The notes beneath the pieces were generated by a model. That model had not been told where the DNA came from and searched no databases. It worked only from the letters and a program-made list of their open reading frames with translations. The position numbers and the translations under genes were made by a program. This document shows, in pieces, positions 33,379 through 41,037 of a DNA stretch of 64,000 nucleotides (the first letter of the stretch is position 1; each line of letters begins with the position of its first letter). The DNA is taken from NCBI GenBank assembly GCA_963662905.2, contig CAXXFD010000003.1:248001-312000 (forward strand). The letters are read 5' to 3'. The DNA comes from G963662905 sp963662905 (GTDB lineage Bacteria; Bacteroidota; Bacteroidia; Bacteroidales; WRLA01).

Positions 33379-33794
33379 TGTTGAAACTCGATTTTAAAGT
33401 GGAAGGCGGTGATTTCTCAACCGCAGGTCTGGCATCAGGGCAGGTCAAAAAAGTTTTGAAACAGCTCAACGTGCCCCCGGCCATTATCCGCCGTACTGTT
33501 GTAGCACTCTACGAAGCGGAAGTAAATATCGTTGCACATGCATTCCGCGGCGAGATCAAAATCTCCATCAGCCCCGAAAAAATCATTATGGAACTTAATG
33601 ACGAAGGCCCCGGCATCCCGGATATCAACCTGGCCATGACCGAAGGATATTCTACAGCATCGCCCAAAGTACGCGAAATGGGCTTTGGTGCAGGAATGGG
33701 CTTGCCCAACATCAAAAAAAATGTAGATTCGCTGAATTTAAACAGTACCGTAGGACAGGGCACCCAACTCACACTCGAAGTAATGCTGAAATAA
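33378..33794 (+). CDS. RsbW/RsbT-like ATP-binding (GHKL) regulatory protein
   Basis: 138 residues, a lone GHKL ATPase domain. N box VALYEAEVNIVAHAF, G1 box LNDEGPGIPD and G2 box GFGAGMGLPNIKKNVD are all present. This is the arrangement of serine kinase anti-sigma factors such as RsbW and RsbT. No anti-anti-sigma STAS protein is in the window, so its target is unknown. The start ATG overlaps the stop of the DRTGG gene by one base (TGATG), a sign of translational coupling. Confidence 0.85.
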   Translation: MLKLDFKVEGGDFSTAGLASGQVKKVLKQLNVPPAIIRRTVVALYEAEVNIVAHAFRGEIKISISPEKIIMELNDEGPGIPDINLAMTEGYSTASPKVREMGFGAGMGLPNIKKNVDSLNLNSTVGQGTQLTLEVMLK

Positions 33795-33801
33795 AATAAC
33801 C

Positions 33802-35139
33802 ATGAGCTATAACGCAATCCATCACGCACTCAAAGTCAATAAGGACGTTTGCATCGGCTGCATGCACTGCATGAAAACCTGCCCTACCGAAGCCATCAGG
33901 ATTCGCTCGGGCAAAGCCAATATCCTTGCCGACCGTTGTGTGGATTGTGGCGAATGCTTCCGCGTTTGTCCCGTAAATGCCATTTATATCGAACAAGACC
34001 CTTTCCGTCAGATTTTCGATTATAAATACCGTATTGCACTGGTGCCGGCCGTTTTCTTTGGGCAGTTTCCCAAGGAAATACACACCCGACAGGTGTACAG
34101 TACCCTCATGGAACTGGGTTTCACTAATGTGTTTGAAGTAGAACATGCGGGCGAATTCCTGCTTGAAAACCTCCTTCAGTATATCAAAAAACCAGACATT
34201 CCAAAGCCGGTCATTTCCTCTTTTTGTCCTGCCGTAATACGCCTGATCCAGGTCTCCTTCCCTACCCTTACCGATCACATCATGTTGCTGAAGCCTCCGG
34301 TGGACCTGGCCGCAATCTTCTACCGCAAAAGGCTAAACGATATGGGCGTGGATGACAAAGATATCGGGATATTTTATGTAACACCCTGTGCTGCAAAGAT
34401 TGCAGCGGTTAAAAGCCCTGTTGGAGAAGACAAATCCGACATCACCGGAACCCTTAATATGAGCCTTGTTTATAATAAGGTATATACGGCGATCAAACAA
34501 TCAAAAAATGCCAGCTGTATTGTGCCCGGCATCAAGCAAATCAGCGACACCAGTGTGCGCTGGAGCCTCACCGGTGGCGAAGCCTGCAATGTGCCCGGCC
34601 GCACACTTGCCATCGACGGTATTTATAATGTAATCGATTTCCTCGAAAAACTGGAAAATGAGGAAATCAATGACATTGATTTCCTGGAGCTGCGTGCCTG
34701 CGACCAAAGCTGTGCTGCCGGCGTGCTGAATGTACAAAACCGCTTCCTCGCAGTGGAACGCCTCAACAGAAGAGCTGAAAAATTTAAAAAACGAAAAGAC
34801 GATCCCCGATATCAAAAGCTAAATCCGGGATTGGAATGCTATAAGGAATACCTGCAGGACAATATAAATATAGAACCGGTGCATCCGCGTTCTATGATGA
34901 AGCTCGACGAAGACATGAGCAAGGCCATGGAAAAAATGATGGAAGTAAACCGCATCATGGAAATACTGCCCCGGGTAGACTGCGGAACCTGTGGCGCACC
35001 GAACTGCCAGGCTCATGCCGAAGATGTGGTGCAGGGAATGGCCGAACTGAACAACTGCATTTTTCTGCAAAAAAGAAAAACAGAAAACAAAGACAGCCTC
35101 CGCAATATCTGGGGCGATGATAAAATTAAAAAACATTAA
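33802..35139 (+). CDS. [FeFe]-hydrogenase-like iron-sulfur protein, probably sensory
   Basis: 445 residues. Two N-terminal [4Fe-4S] motifs (CIGCMHCMKTC, CVDCGECFRVC) lead into an H-cluster-type domain (PF02906-like). L1 is SSFCPAV, so the proton-relay Cys of TSCCP is Phe while the cluster-ligand Cys is kept; L2 is TPCAAKI; L3 is RACDQSCAAG. A C-terminal 4Fe-4S domain of the PF04060 type follows (CGTCGAPNCQAHAEDV). The four H-cluster cysteines remain, but active-site surroundings differ from hydA. Such proteins are thought to sense H2 or redox state. Genes on both sides are regulatory, which supports a signalling role. Start ATG, 7 bp after the previous gene. Confidence 0.85.
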   Translation: MSYNAIHHALKVNKDVCIGCMHCMKTCPTEAIRIRSGKANILADRCVDCGECFRVCPVNAIYIEQDPFRQIFDYKYRIALVPAVFFGQFPKEIHTRQVYSTLMELGFTNVFEVEHAGEFLLENLLQYIKKPDIPKPVISSFCPAVIRLIQVSFPTLTDHIMLLKPPVDLAAIFYRKRLNDMGVDDKDIGIFYVTPCAAKIAAVKSPVGEDKSDITGTLNMSLVYNKVYTAIKQSKNASCIVPGIKQISDTSVRWSLTGGEACNVPGRTLAIDGIYNVIDFLEKLENEEINDIDFLELRACDQSCAAGVLNVQNRFLAVERLNRRAEKFKKRKDDPRYQKLNPGLECYKEYLQDNINIEPVHPRSMMKLDEDMSKAMEKMMEVNRIMEILPRVDCGTCGAPNCQAHAEDVVQGMAELNNCIFLQKRKTENKDSLRNIWGDDKIKKH

Positions 35140-35181
35140 TTACGAAATTCCCATTAATCAAATCTTATACATTATATCAAT

Positions 35182-35514
35182 ATGACGGTAAAAGAATTAG
35201 TTGATCAGCTCGGACTGAAGGTTTTCAGTGGAGAAGCAGGGCTTCAGAATGAAATTGAAGGCGGTTATGTTTCTGATTTGCTCAGCGATGTGATGGGCAA
35301 CTCCAAAGCCGGCCAGGTGTGGATGACGCTGCAAACCCATAAAAACGTAATGGCCATTGCCTCCCTAAAAGACCTGGCAGCCGTGCTGCTGGTAAAAAAC
35401 AACGAGCCCGACGAAGATACGCTGGCACAAAGTAATGAAGAAGGCATACCCGTTCTGGGAACTTCCGACGAATGCTTTGAAATCAGCGGGAAAATCTGGT
35501 CACTCCTCAAATAA
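35182..35514 (+). CDS. Second DRTGG-domain protein
   Basis: 110 residues: TVKELVDQLGLKVF, GGYVSDLLSDVMGN, VWMTLQTHKNVMAIASLKDLAAVLLV and a C-terminal GIPVLGTSDECFEISGKI. The pattern is that of the DRTGG protein at 33,034, with the conserved SDLLSDVM segment matching SDLMSDVL there. Start ATG, 42 bp after the hydrogenase-like gene and 5 bp before the PHP gene. A pair of DRTGG proteins flanking the iron-sulfur sensor is the notable point. Confidence 0.78.
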   Translation: MTVKELVDQLGLKVFSGEAGLQNEIEGGYVSDLLSDVMGNSKAGQVWMTLQTHKNVMAIASLKDLAAVLLVKNNEPDEDTLAQSNEEGIPVLGTSDECFEISGKIWSLLK

Positions 35515-35519
35515 AGCCT

Positions 35520-36263
35520 ATGCGCGATTTCCGTGCCGACCTTCATATCCATACACTGCTTTCGCCCTGTGGAAGCCTAGACATGAGCCCCGCTGCCATT
35601 GTTCAACTGGCCAAAGCGCGCAATATCGACATCATTGGCATTACCGATCATAACCACAGCGGGCATTCAGCCCTGATTCAGGAACTCGCCGCGGATGTAG
35701 GGATTTTTGTGCTGCGTGGATTTGAAGTTACATCAAAAGAAGAAGCCCATTGCCTCGCATTCTTTGAAAAAGATGAAGAAATGAAGGCTTTTCAGGATTT
35801 TATCGATGCGCACATACTCAAAATTGATAATAATCCCGATAAATTTGGTTATCAGGTGATTGTGGATAAAGAAGAAATGATCACAGAGGAAATTCCCTGG
35901 TTGCTCATCAATGCCATTGACTATGATGTGGATAAACTTGCCAGGAAAGTGCACAGCCTGAACGGATTATTTATTCCTGCCCATGTAAACCGCGAAGCTT
36001 TCAGCCTGATGAGCCAGCTGGGATTTGTTCCGCCCGACATCAAAGCCGATGCACTGGAGATCAGCCGCCATACCACAAAAGAAAAATTTCTGAAAAGCCA
36101 GTCCTACCTTTCTGAATTCAGTTTTATCCAAAGCTCCGATGCGCATTATCCCGAAGACCTGGGACGGGTATGGAGCATTTTCCATATGAAAGATGCTTCC
36201 TTTGCAGAAATCCGTAAAGCATTGAAAAAAGAAGACGGCAGAAATGTAAAAACTTTAGCTTAA
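35520..36263 (+). CDS. PHP-domain phosphoesterase
   Basis: 247 residues. Metal-binding motifs of the PHP superfamily: DLHIHTLLSPCG, ITDHNHSG, GFEVTSKEEAH, IPAHVNRE and the C-terminal SSDAHYPEDLG. The closest recognised relatives are TrpH/YciV-like 3'-5' nucleotide phosphatases; the substrate could be a signalling nucleotide (inference from context). Start ATG 5 bp after the DRTGG gene and 4 bp before the next gene, so it is firmly in the operon. Confidence 0.85.
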   Translation: MRDFRADLHIHTLLSPCGSLDMSPAAIVQLAKARNIDIIGITDHNHSGHSALIQELAADVGIFVLRGFEVTSKEEAHCLAFFEKDEEMKAFQDFIDAHILKIDNNPDKFGYQVIVDKEEMITEEIPWLLINAIDYDVDKLARKVHSLNGLFIPAHVNREAFSLMSQLGFVPPDIKADALEISRHTTKEKFLKSQSYLSEFSFIQSSDAHYPEDLGRVWSIFHMKDASFAEIRKALKKEDGRNVKTLA

Positions 36264-36267
36264 TCCC

Positions 36268-36816
36268 ATGAAAGACATCTCGCTGCATATCCTGGACATC
36301 GTACAAAACAGTACGCGCGCCAAGGCCACCGAAATAAAAGTACAATTAGAAGAAAAACCGGCCGAAGATCAGCTCATCCTGACCATTAAAGACAACGGTA
36401 GCGGCATAGCCCCCGAGATGCTCAAAACCATCACCGACCCATACACAACTTCACGCACCAGCCGCAAGGTAGGCATGGGATTATCGCTTTTAAGGCAAAA
36501 TACGGAACTGAGCGAAGGTGTTTTTTCCATAAATTCCGAATTAGGCAAAGGAACGGAACTCAGCGCCGCTTTTGGGCTTTCGCATATCGACCGTCCGCCC
36601 CTGGGCGATATCGAAGGCACGATGTCGCTCATTATCAGCTCACATCCGGAAATCAACATCACTTACAAACATATCTGCCCCGGAGGAGAAGTAGCGCTCA
36701 GCACTGCAGAACTCAAAGAGCAACTCGAAGGCGTACCCCTTGGCCACCCCGAAGTAATCCGTTTTATCAAAGAATTTCTAAAGGAAAATTTACAGGAGAT
36801 CAAAGCCCGGCGATAA
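36268..36816 (+). CDS. GHKL ATPase (histidine-kinase-like ATP-binding protein)
   Basis: 182 residues. N box LDIVQNSTRAKATEI, G1 box KDNGSGIAPE and G2 box KVGMGLSLLRQN define an HATPase_c domain; no HisKA dimerisation domain or phospho-acceptor His is seen. A C-terminal extension of 70 residues (LIISSHPEINITYKHICP) is of unknown function. With the RsbW-like protein upstream, the operon has two ATP-binding regulators and no evident kinase substrate. Start ATG. The long repeat region begins just after the stop codon. Confidence 0.82.
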   Translation: MKDISLHILDIVQNSTRAKATEIKVQLEEKPAEDQLILTIKDNGSGIAPEMLKTITDPYTTSRTSRKVGMGLSLLRQNTELSEGVFSINSELGKGTELSAAFGLSHIDRPPLGDIEGTMSLIISSHPEINITYKHICPGGEVALSTAELKEQLEGVPLGHPEVIRFIKEFLKENLQEIKARR

Positions 36817-36843
36817 AAGCATATGCCCCGAAGGCAAATCCTG

Positions 36844-36870
36844 CAACGCCTCTGCAACGGGTTTACAACG
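36844..36870. repeat. Three CAACG words at 11-bp period
   Basis: CAACG starts at 36,844, 36,855 and 36,866 within TGCAACGCC/TGCAACGGG/TACAACGGC. A close relative of the array at 38,833. Confidence 0.75.
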
Positions 36871-36892
36871 GCAATGCGTAAAAACACTCCCA

Positions 36893-37545
36893 AAAGGACT
36901 GTAAGCCTTGGGATTAAACCGGGCGAGTAGATCAACCAAAAGGACTGAAAGCCCGCTCCCTTAGGAGGGCTGAAAGCCCGGCAATGTATATGCGCAGGTT
37001 TTGAGCAAAGCGATGAACCTGCGCAAATGTCCTCCAAACCTCAGAGGGCTGTAAGCCCGGCTCCGTAACCATCCACACCGGGCCGCCACTTTCAGGGCTA
37101 TATCCAGATAGCAGCCACAAGGCGCCCTGTGAAACTGCAAGCGTTTCACAGAACGCCTTGATACGGGTGAGCCTTACAGGCTCGGTAGCAGATATCCCTC
37201 ACCTCACAATGGGCTGAAAGCCCGACCTTGTAAGAGGGCTGAAAGCCCGGCAATGTACATGCGCAGGTTTTGAGCAAAGCGATGAACCTGCGCAAATGTC
37301 CTCCAAACCTCAGAGGGCTGTAAGCCCGGCTCCGTAACCATCCACACCGGGCCGCCACTTTCATGGCTATATCCAGATAGCAGCCACAAGGCGCCCTGTG
37401 AAACTGCAAGCGTTTCACAGAACGCCTTGATACGGGTGAGCCTTACAGGCTCGGCAGCAGATATCCCTCAACCTCACAATGGGCTGTAAGCTCGGCTCCG
37501 TAAGAGGGCTGTAAGCCCGACCCCGTAAAAGGGCTGTAAGCCCGG
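36893..37545. repeat. GGGCTGTAAGCCC hairpin array with a 269-bp tandem duplication
   Basis: About ten copies of AGGGCTG(T/A)AAGCCCG are spread through the region. The block starting near 36,964 is repeated almost identically from about 37,233 (period 269 bp). Each block also has TGCGCAGGTT/AACCTGCGCA, CTGTGAAAC/GTTTCACAG and GAGCCT/AGGCTC stems. Frames through it are repeat translations, not genes. Confidence 0.93.
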
Positions 37546-38114
37546 CAACGTAACTACGCAAATCCATCTATTGCCTGCACATTGGGGAACCTACGGCCTA
37601 AACCCAAATCCACCTGCCTATCTGTCAAAATAAAAAGTTTTTATTGCAATTTTGTCAACAAAATAACAGAAAAAAACCGCAGATTGTACCATCTACAATA
37701 ATCCACAAAAAGGTTATTAATCAACTATTTACAACCCATTTTTCCAGTATTCTTACTCATTATGTATCAAATCATTAGCATAAATAGTCAGTTTCCTGTT
37801 GAAAACTTCCTATAGACAAAAGCTTGTTATTAGAGTATATTACAACTGAAACGAACCATATTACTGATTGTAATAATAATGAAGAAAAAGATACAGATAC
37901 TCCCTAAGGAGCATTAGCTGGAAATAATAAAAATGCTAATGCTGATGAAAAAAATGTTGATTGATTTAATAATAAAACTAATGACGATAAAAATTATAAT
38001 GAAAATCAAATCCTTAAACAGGTCCGTTTCAGCCTGGCCGCAAACTGCAAGAAAATTGCAGGGCGTGGCAAATGGAGCAGAATTAATTTTATTATCAATT
38101 TAAATTATAATTCA
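37546..38114. other. A/T-rich spacer upstream of HU-like gene
   Basis: From 37,620 the sequence is strongly A/T-rich. From 37,872 it reads in frame with the HU-like gene as an Asn/Asp/Lys/Glu-rich string interrupted by TAA (37,905) and TGA (37,962), which may be chance or a decayed coding sequence. I could not place a promoter with confidence. Confidence 0.4.
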
Positions 38115-38519
38115 ATGGTTAAATACCGAATTGTAAATCGCAAAAATCCGCAGGATCAATCAGATCCCGGTAAATTTTACGCAAGCCTGAACCACAGCCG
38201 CAAGGCAGGGATCAGGGAAATTGCTGAACGCATCAGCAAACGTTCAACTGTAAACTCCATCGATTGCATGGGCATGCTCGAAGCATTTGTTCAGGTAATT
38301 CCTGAGCTGATGGCAGAAGGCGCCATGATCGATATGGGTGAGTTCGGAAGTTTCTACGGAACACTGCAAAGCGAAGGGACGCCTACTGAGGCCGAATTCA
38401 ATGCAGCGCGTATCCAAAAAATGAAACTCCATTTCCGTCCCGGTAAGGAGTTTCAAAAAACATTGAGGAATCTCCTGTTCGCCAAAACCCAAGATTCCTC
38501 AAATCATTCCGCAGCTTAG
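38115..38519 (+). CDS. HU-like DNA-binding protein (Bacteroidota HU-HIG type)
   Basis: 134 residues. It begins MVKYRIVNRKNP, continues GKFYASLNHSRKAGIREIAERIS and then follows the HU fold: SIDCMGMLEAFVQVIPELM, a strand pair IDMGEFGSFYGTLQSEG, and a C-terminal basic helix (MKLHFRPGKEFQKTLRN). The conserved RPGKEF is typical of the Bacteroidota HU-HIG family, which carries an N-terminal extension relative to HU. It probably bends DNA nonspecifically. Start ATG; a strong terminator follows. The flanking repeat arrays could be binding sites, but there is no direct evidence. Confidence 0.88.
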   Translation: MVKYRIVNRKNPQDQSDPGKFYASLNHSRKAGIREIAERISKRSTVNSIDCMGMLEAFVQVIPELMAEGAMIDMGEFGSFYGTLQSEGTPTEAEFNAARIQKMKLHFRPGKEFQKTLRNLLFAKTQDSSNHSAA

Positions 38520-38538
38520 TCTGCTATCTATTAATTTT

Positions 38539-38573
38539 AATAGGATGTACCAAAAGTACATCCTATTTTTTTT
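38539..38573 (+). terminator. Terminator after HU-like gene
   Basis: A perfect 12-bp stem, AATAGGATGTAC (38,539-38,550) with GTACATCCTATT (38,556-38,567), a CAAAA loop and a T run. Confidence 0.92.
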
Positions 38574-38713
38574 GCATGCAAGGGAATTTTAAAAAATATC
38601 CCACGGCTCATTGTTCATAAGATTTTATTCCATTCCGCTTTTTACGCCCCCTGCCCTGCTCCCGTAGGTTCTGTTTTCCCTTTTTCCTCCCGGATTTCCT
38701 GTTTCAGCTTCAA

Positions 38714-38818
38714 ACACAAGCGCATGTGTCACCTAACACGACCGTATGTGTTGCTTAACACAACCGTACGTGTTGGACAACACAACCGTATGTGTTTGCA
38801 AAGACATAAGGGCGTGTT
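38714..38818. repeat. ACACAACCGTATGTGT palindromes at exact 22-bp period
   Basis: Copies start at 38,714, 38,736, 38,758 and 38,780, with a degenerate fifth near 38,802. Each is a 16-bp dyad (ACAC...GTGT). Confidence 0.92.
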
Positions 38819-38832
38819 TTGAAACAGCCCTG

Positions 38833-38860
38833 CAACGGCTCTGCAACGGTATTGCAACCT
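38833..38860. repeat. Three GCAAC words at 11-bp period
   Basis: CAAC starts at 38,833, 38,844 and 38,855 in TGCAACGGCTC/TGCAACGGTAT/TGCAACCTCAG. Confidence 0.75.
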
Positions 38861-38919
38861 CAGCCAAACCAACCAACAGAAATAAATTCAAAATGTAGAT
38901 AAATATTTTTTGGTGATTG

Positions 38920-38951
38920 TTTGCACAGAGAATGATAAAAATTTATCTTTG
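38920..38951 (+). promoter_or_regulatory. Promoter of the nuclease/DUF2075 gene
   Basis: TTTG (38,920-38,923), N20, TATCTTTG (38,944-38,951). The start would be near 38,958, about 19 nt before the short upstream ORF. Confidence 0.65.
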
Positions 38952-38976
38952 ACGAAGTATTGATCTTTTAACACTA

Positions 38977-39033
38977 ATGAATATTTTAGGAATTTATGCT
39001 ATTAAAGCAATTGAGCAAATTAATAATCAATGA
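38977..39033 (+). CDS. 18-residue upstream ORF coupled to DUF2075 gene
   Basis: ATG at 38,977, 18 codons (MNILGIYAIKAIEQINNQ), with its TGA at 39,031-39,033 overlapping the next ATG as ATGA. It directly follows a good promoter. It may be a leader peptide that couples translation; no database family is recognised. Confidence 0.45.
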   Translation: MNILGIYAIKAIEQINNQ

Positions 39034-41000
39034 AAAGAGCCTTTTATTCTGAAAGTTTAAAGAACTTTCTTACGGAAGATAACAATTCAATTCTTGGAAA
39101 ACTAGCCACAAATAGTGGATGTAATCTGGACCAAAGCCATGCATGGCAAGAGCAAGTTAAAGTTTTAAAAAATACGCTTCAAGGTTTTAATGGCCGCATC
39201 CTCTTCGAATATATTATCCCACGAATGGGTAAACGAGTCGATGTTGTTTTACTAATTCAAGACTCAATTTTCGTTGTTGAATTTAAGTCTGGGGAATATA
39301 ACTACCAATTTTCTGATGTAATACAAGTATGGGATTATGTGCTTGATTTAAAAAACTTTCACGAGTATTGCGATAAACCTCTGATCGCTCCGGTTTTATG
39401 CGCGACAAATGCACCTGATACCGAAATTTCAATAGAAGAATCCATCCACAATGACCACACACTCAAACCCTTAAAAACTAATAAATACAAACTTCGAAAA
39501 GTTATTGAATCAATTATTGACTGGAACCCGTATTCGTTATCTTACGATATAAACACCTGGGAATATGGGAGATATTTCCCAACACCTACAATCATCGAAA
39601 AAGCGAGCAAGCTATATTGCAATAATGCAGTAGCAAATATTGCCGAAAAATCTTCAGACGAAGCTACATTTACAAATACTACGCTCAAAATATCAGAAAT
39701 AATTGAACACACCCGTAACAACAAGGAAAAAGCTATATGTTTTGTTACTGGAGTACCTGGTGCTGGAAAAACACTTGTCGGACTGGAAATTGCAGCCAAA
39801 CATCTTGATGCTGATCGAAGGGAGTCTAGCGTTTATTTAAGTGGAAATGGCCCTTTGGTGAAGGTATTGCAGGAAGCATTGGCCTTGGATCACATCGCAA
39901 CATTAAAAAAGGAAAATCAGATTATTACAAAAACTGAAGCGCGCTCAAAGGTTAAACTATTTATACAGAATGTTCATCATTTCAGAGATGCTTGTCTATT
40001 GGATTTACGACCTCAACCAGAACATATTGCAATCTTTGATGAAGCTCAACGTGCATGGAATTTCAAGCAAACCGCAGATTTCATGAAAAGAAAGAAAAAC
40101 AAAGATGATTTCAGCGTTTCAGAACCTGAATTTCTTATTTCGTGCATGGATCGGCATCCGGATTGGTCTGTTATCCTTTGTCTTGTTGGTGGCGGACAAG
40201 AAATTAATATAGGAGAAGCAGGTATCAGCGAGTGGATTGATGCAATAAACCGATCATTCGATAATTGGAGAGTATATATTTCGGAGCAGCTGAATGACAA
40301 AGAATATGCTGCAGGAGAAGCTCTTTCATTATTTAAAAACCAAAACAATATCACGAAACTTAAAGATTTACATTTAGCTGTTTCAATGCGATCCTTTAGA
40401 GCTGAAATGATTTCTGATTTTGTCAAACAACTGCTTGATTTAAGGCAACTTGAAGCAAGCTCCATGTATAAAAAATTTCAATCAAAATATCCCCTGGTTA
40501 TTACAAGAAACTTAAGAAAAGCTAAAAGCTGGTTAAAACTAATGGCTAGGGGTAGCCAACGCTATGGCATAGTAACTTCTTCCAAAGCGCAAAGATTAAA
40601 GCCTTTAGCAATTGATGTACGATATGAAACAAACCCAGTACACTGGTTTTTACATGACCGTGATGACGTCCGCTCATCATTCTATTTGGAAGATGTCGCC
40701 ACTGAATTTCAAGTACAAGGGCTTGAACTTGATTGGGTTTGCCATGTCTGGGACGCTGATTTCAGGTATTCGGAGAATGGTTGGATTCATAAGAATTTTA
40801 GAGGTAAGAAATGGGTCAATATTAGAAGCCTTGAAAATCAAGCATACCAAAAGAATGCCTATAGAGTATTACTCACCAGAGCAAGGCAAGGAATGATTAT
40901 TTGCATTCCGGAAGGCGATATAAATGATTCAACCAGGAATCCAGAATATTATAATTGTACATATAAGTACCTAAAATCAATTGGAATTCAGGAAATTTAA
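39030..41000 (+). CDS. Nuclease-like plus DUF2075 helicase-domain protein
   Basis: 656 residues. The N-terminal 120 residues contain a PD-(D/E)XK-like core, KRVDVVLLIQDSIFVVEFKSG in two parts, with Asp and ExK spaced as in restriction-type nucleases. From about residue 235 a DUF2075/SLFN-like helicase domain begins: Walker A FVTGVPGAGKTLVGL, Walker B IAIFDEAQRAWN, motif LVGGGQEINIGE and the C-terminal FQVQGLELDWVC/YRVLLTRARQGMII segment, with the UvrD-like TRA. Such fusions are found in defence contexts. Start ATG overlaps an 18-codon upstream ORF. Expression seems self-contained, with its own promoter. Confidence 0.82.
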   Translation: MKRAFYSESLKNFLTEDNNSILGKLATNSGCNLDQSHAWQEQVKVLKNTLQGFNGRILFEYIIPRMGKRVDVVLLIQDSIFVVEFKSGEYNYQFSDVIQVWDYVLDLKNFHEYCDKPLIAPVLCATNAPDTEISIEESIHNDHTLKPLKTNKYKLRKVIESIIDWNPYSLSYDINTWEYGRYFPTPTIIEKASKLYCNNAVANIAEKSSDEATFTNTTLKISEIIEHTRNNKEKAICFVTGVPGAGKTLVGLEIAAKHLDADRRESSVYLSGNGPLVKVLQEALALDHIATLKKENQIITKTEARSKVKLFIQNVHHFRDACLLDLRPQPEHIAIFDEAQRAWNFKQTADFMKRKKNKDDFSVSEPEFLISCMDRHPDWSVILCLVGGGQEINIGEAGISEWIDAINRSFDNWRVYISEQLNDKEYAAGEALSLFKNQNNITKLKDLHLAVSMRSFRAEMISDFVKQLLDLRQLEASSMYKKFQSKYPLVITRNLRKAKSWLKLMARGSQRYGIVTSSKAQRLKPLAIDVRYETNPVHWFLHDRDDVRSSFYLEDVATEFQVQGLELDWVCHVWDADFRYSENGWIHKNFRGKKWVNIRSLENQAYQKNAYRVLLTRARQGMIICIPEGDINDSTRNPEYYNCTYKYLKSIGIQEI

Positions 41001-41037
41001 TCTATATATTTCGAAATGCCCCCAAATTAATCCAACC

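Noticed and set aside
36961..37418. Several overlapping minus-strand frames of 60-90 codons
   Set aside because: They repeat themselves because of the 269-bp duplication and consist of translated hairpin repeats.
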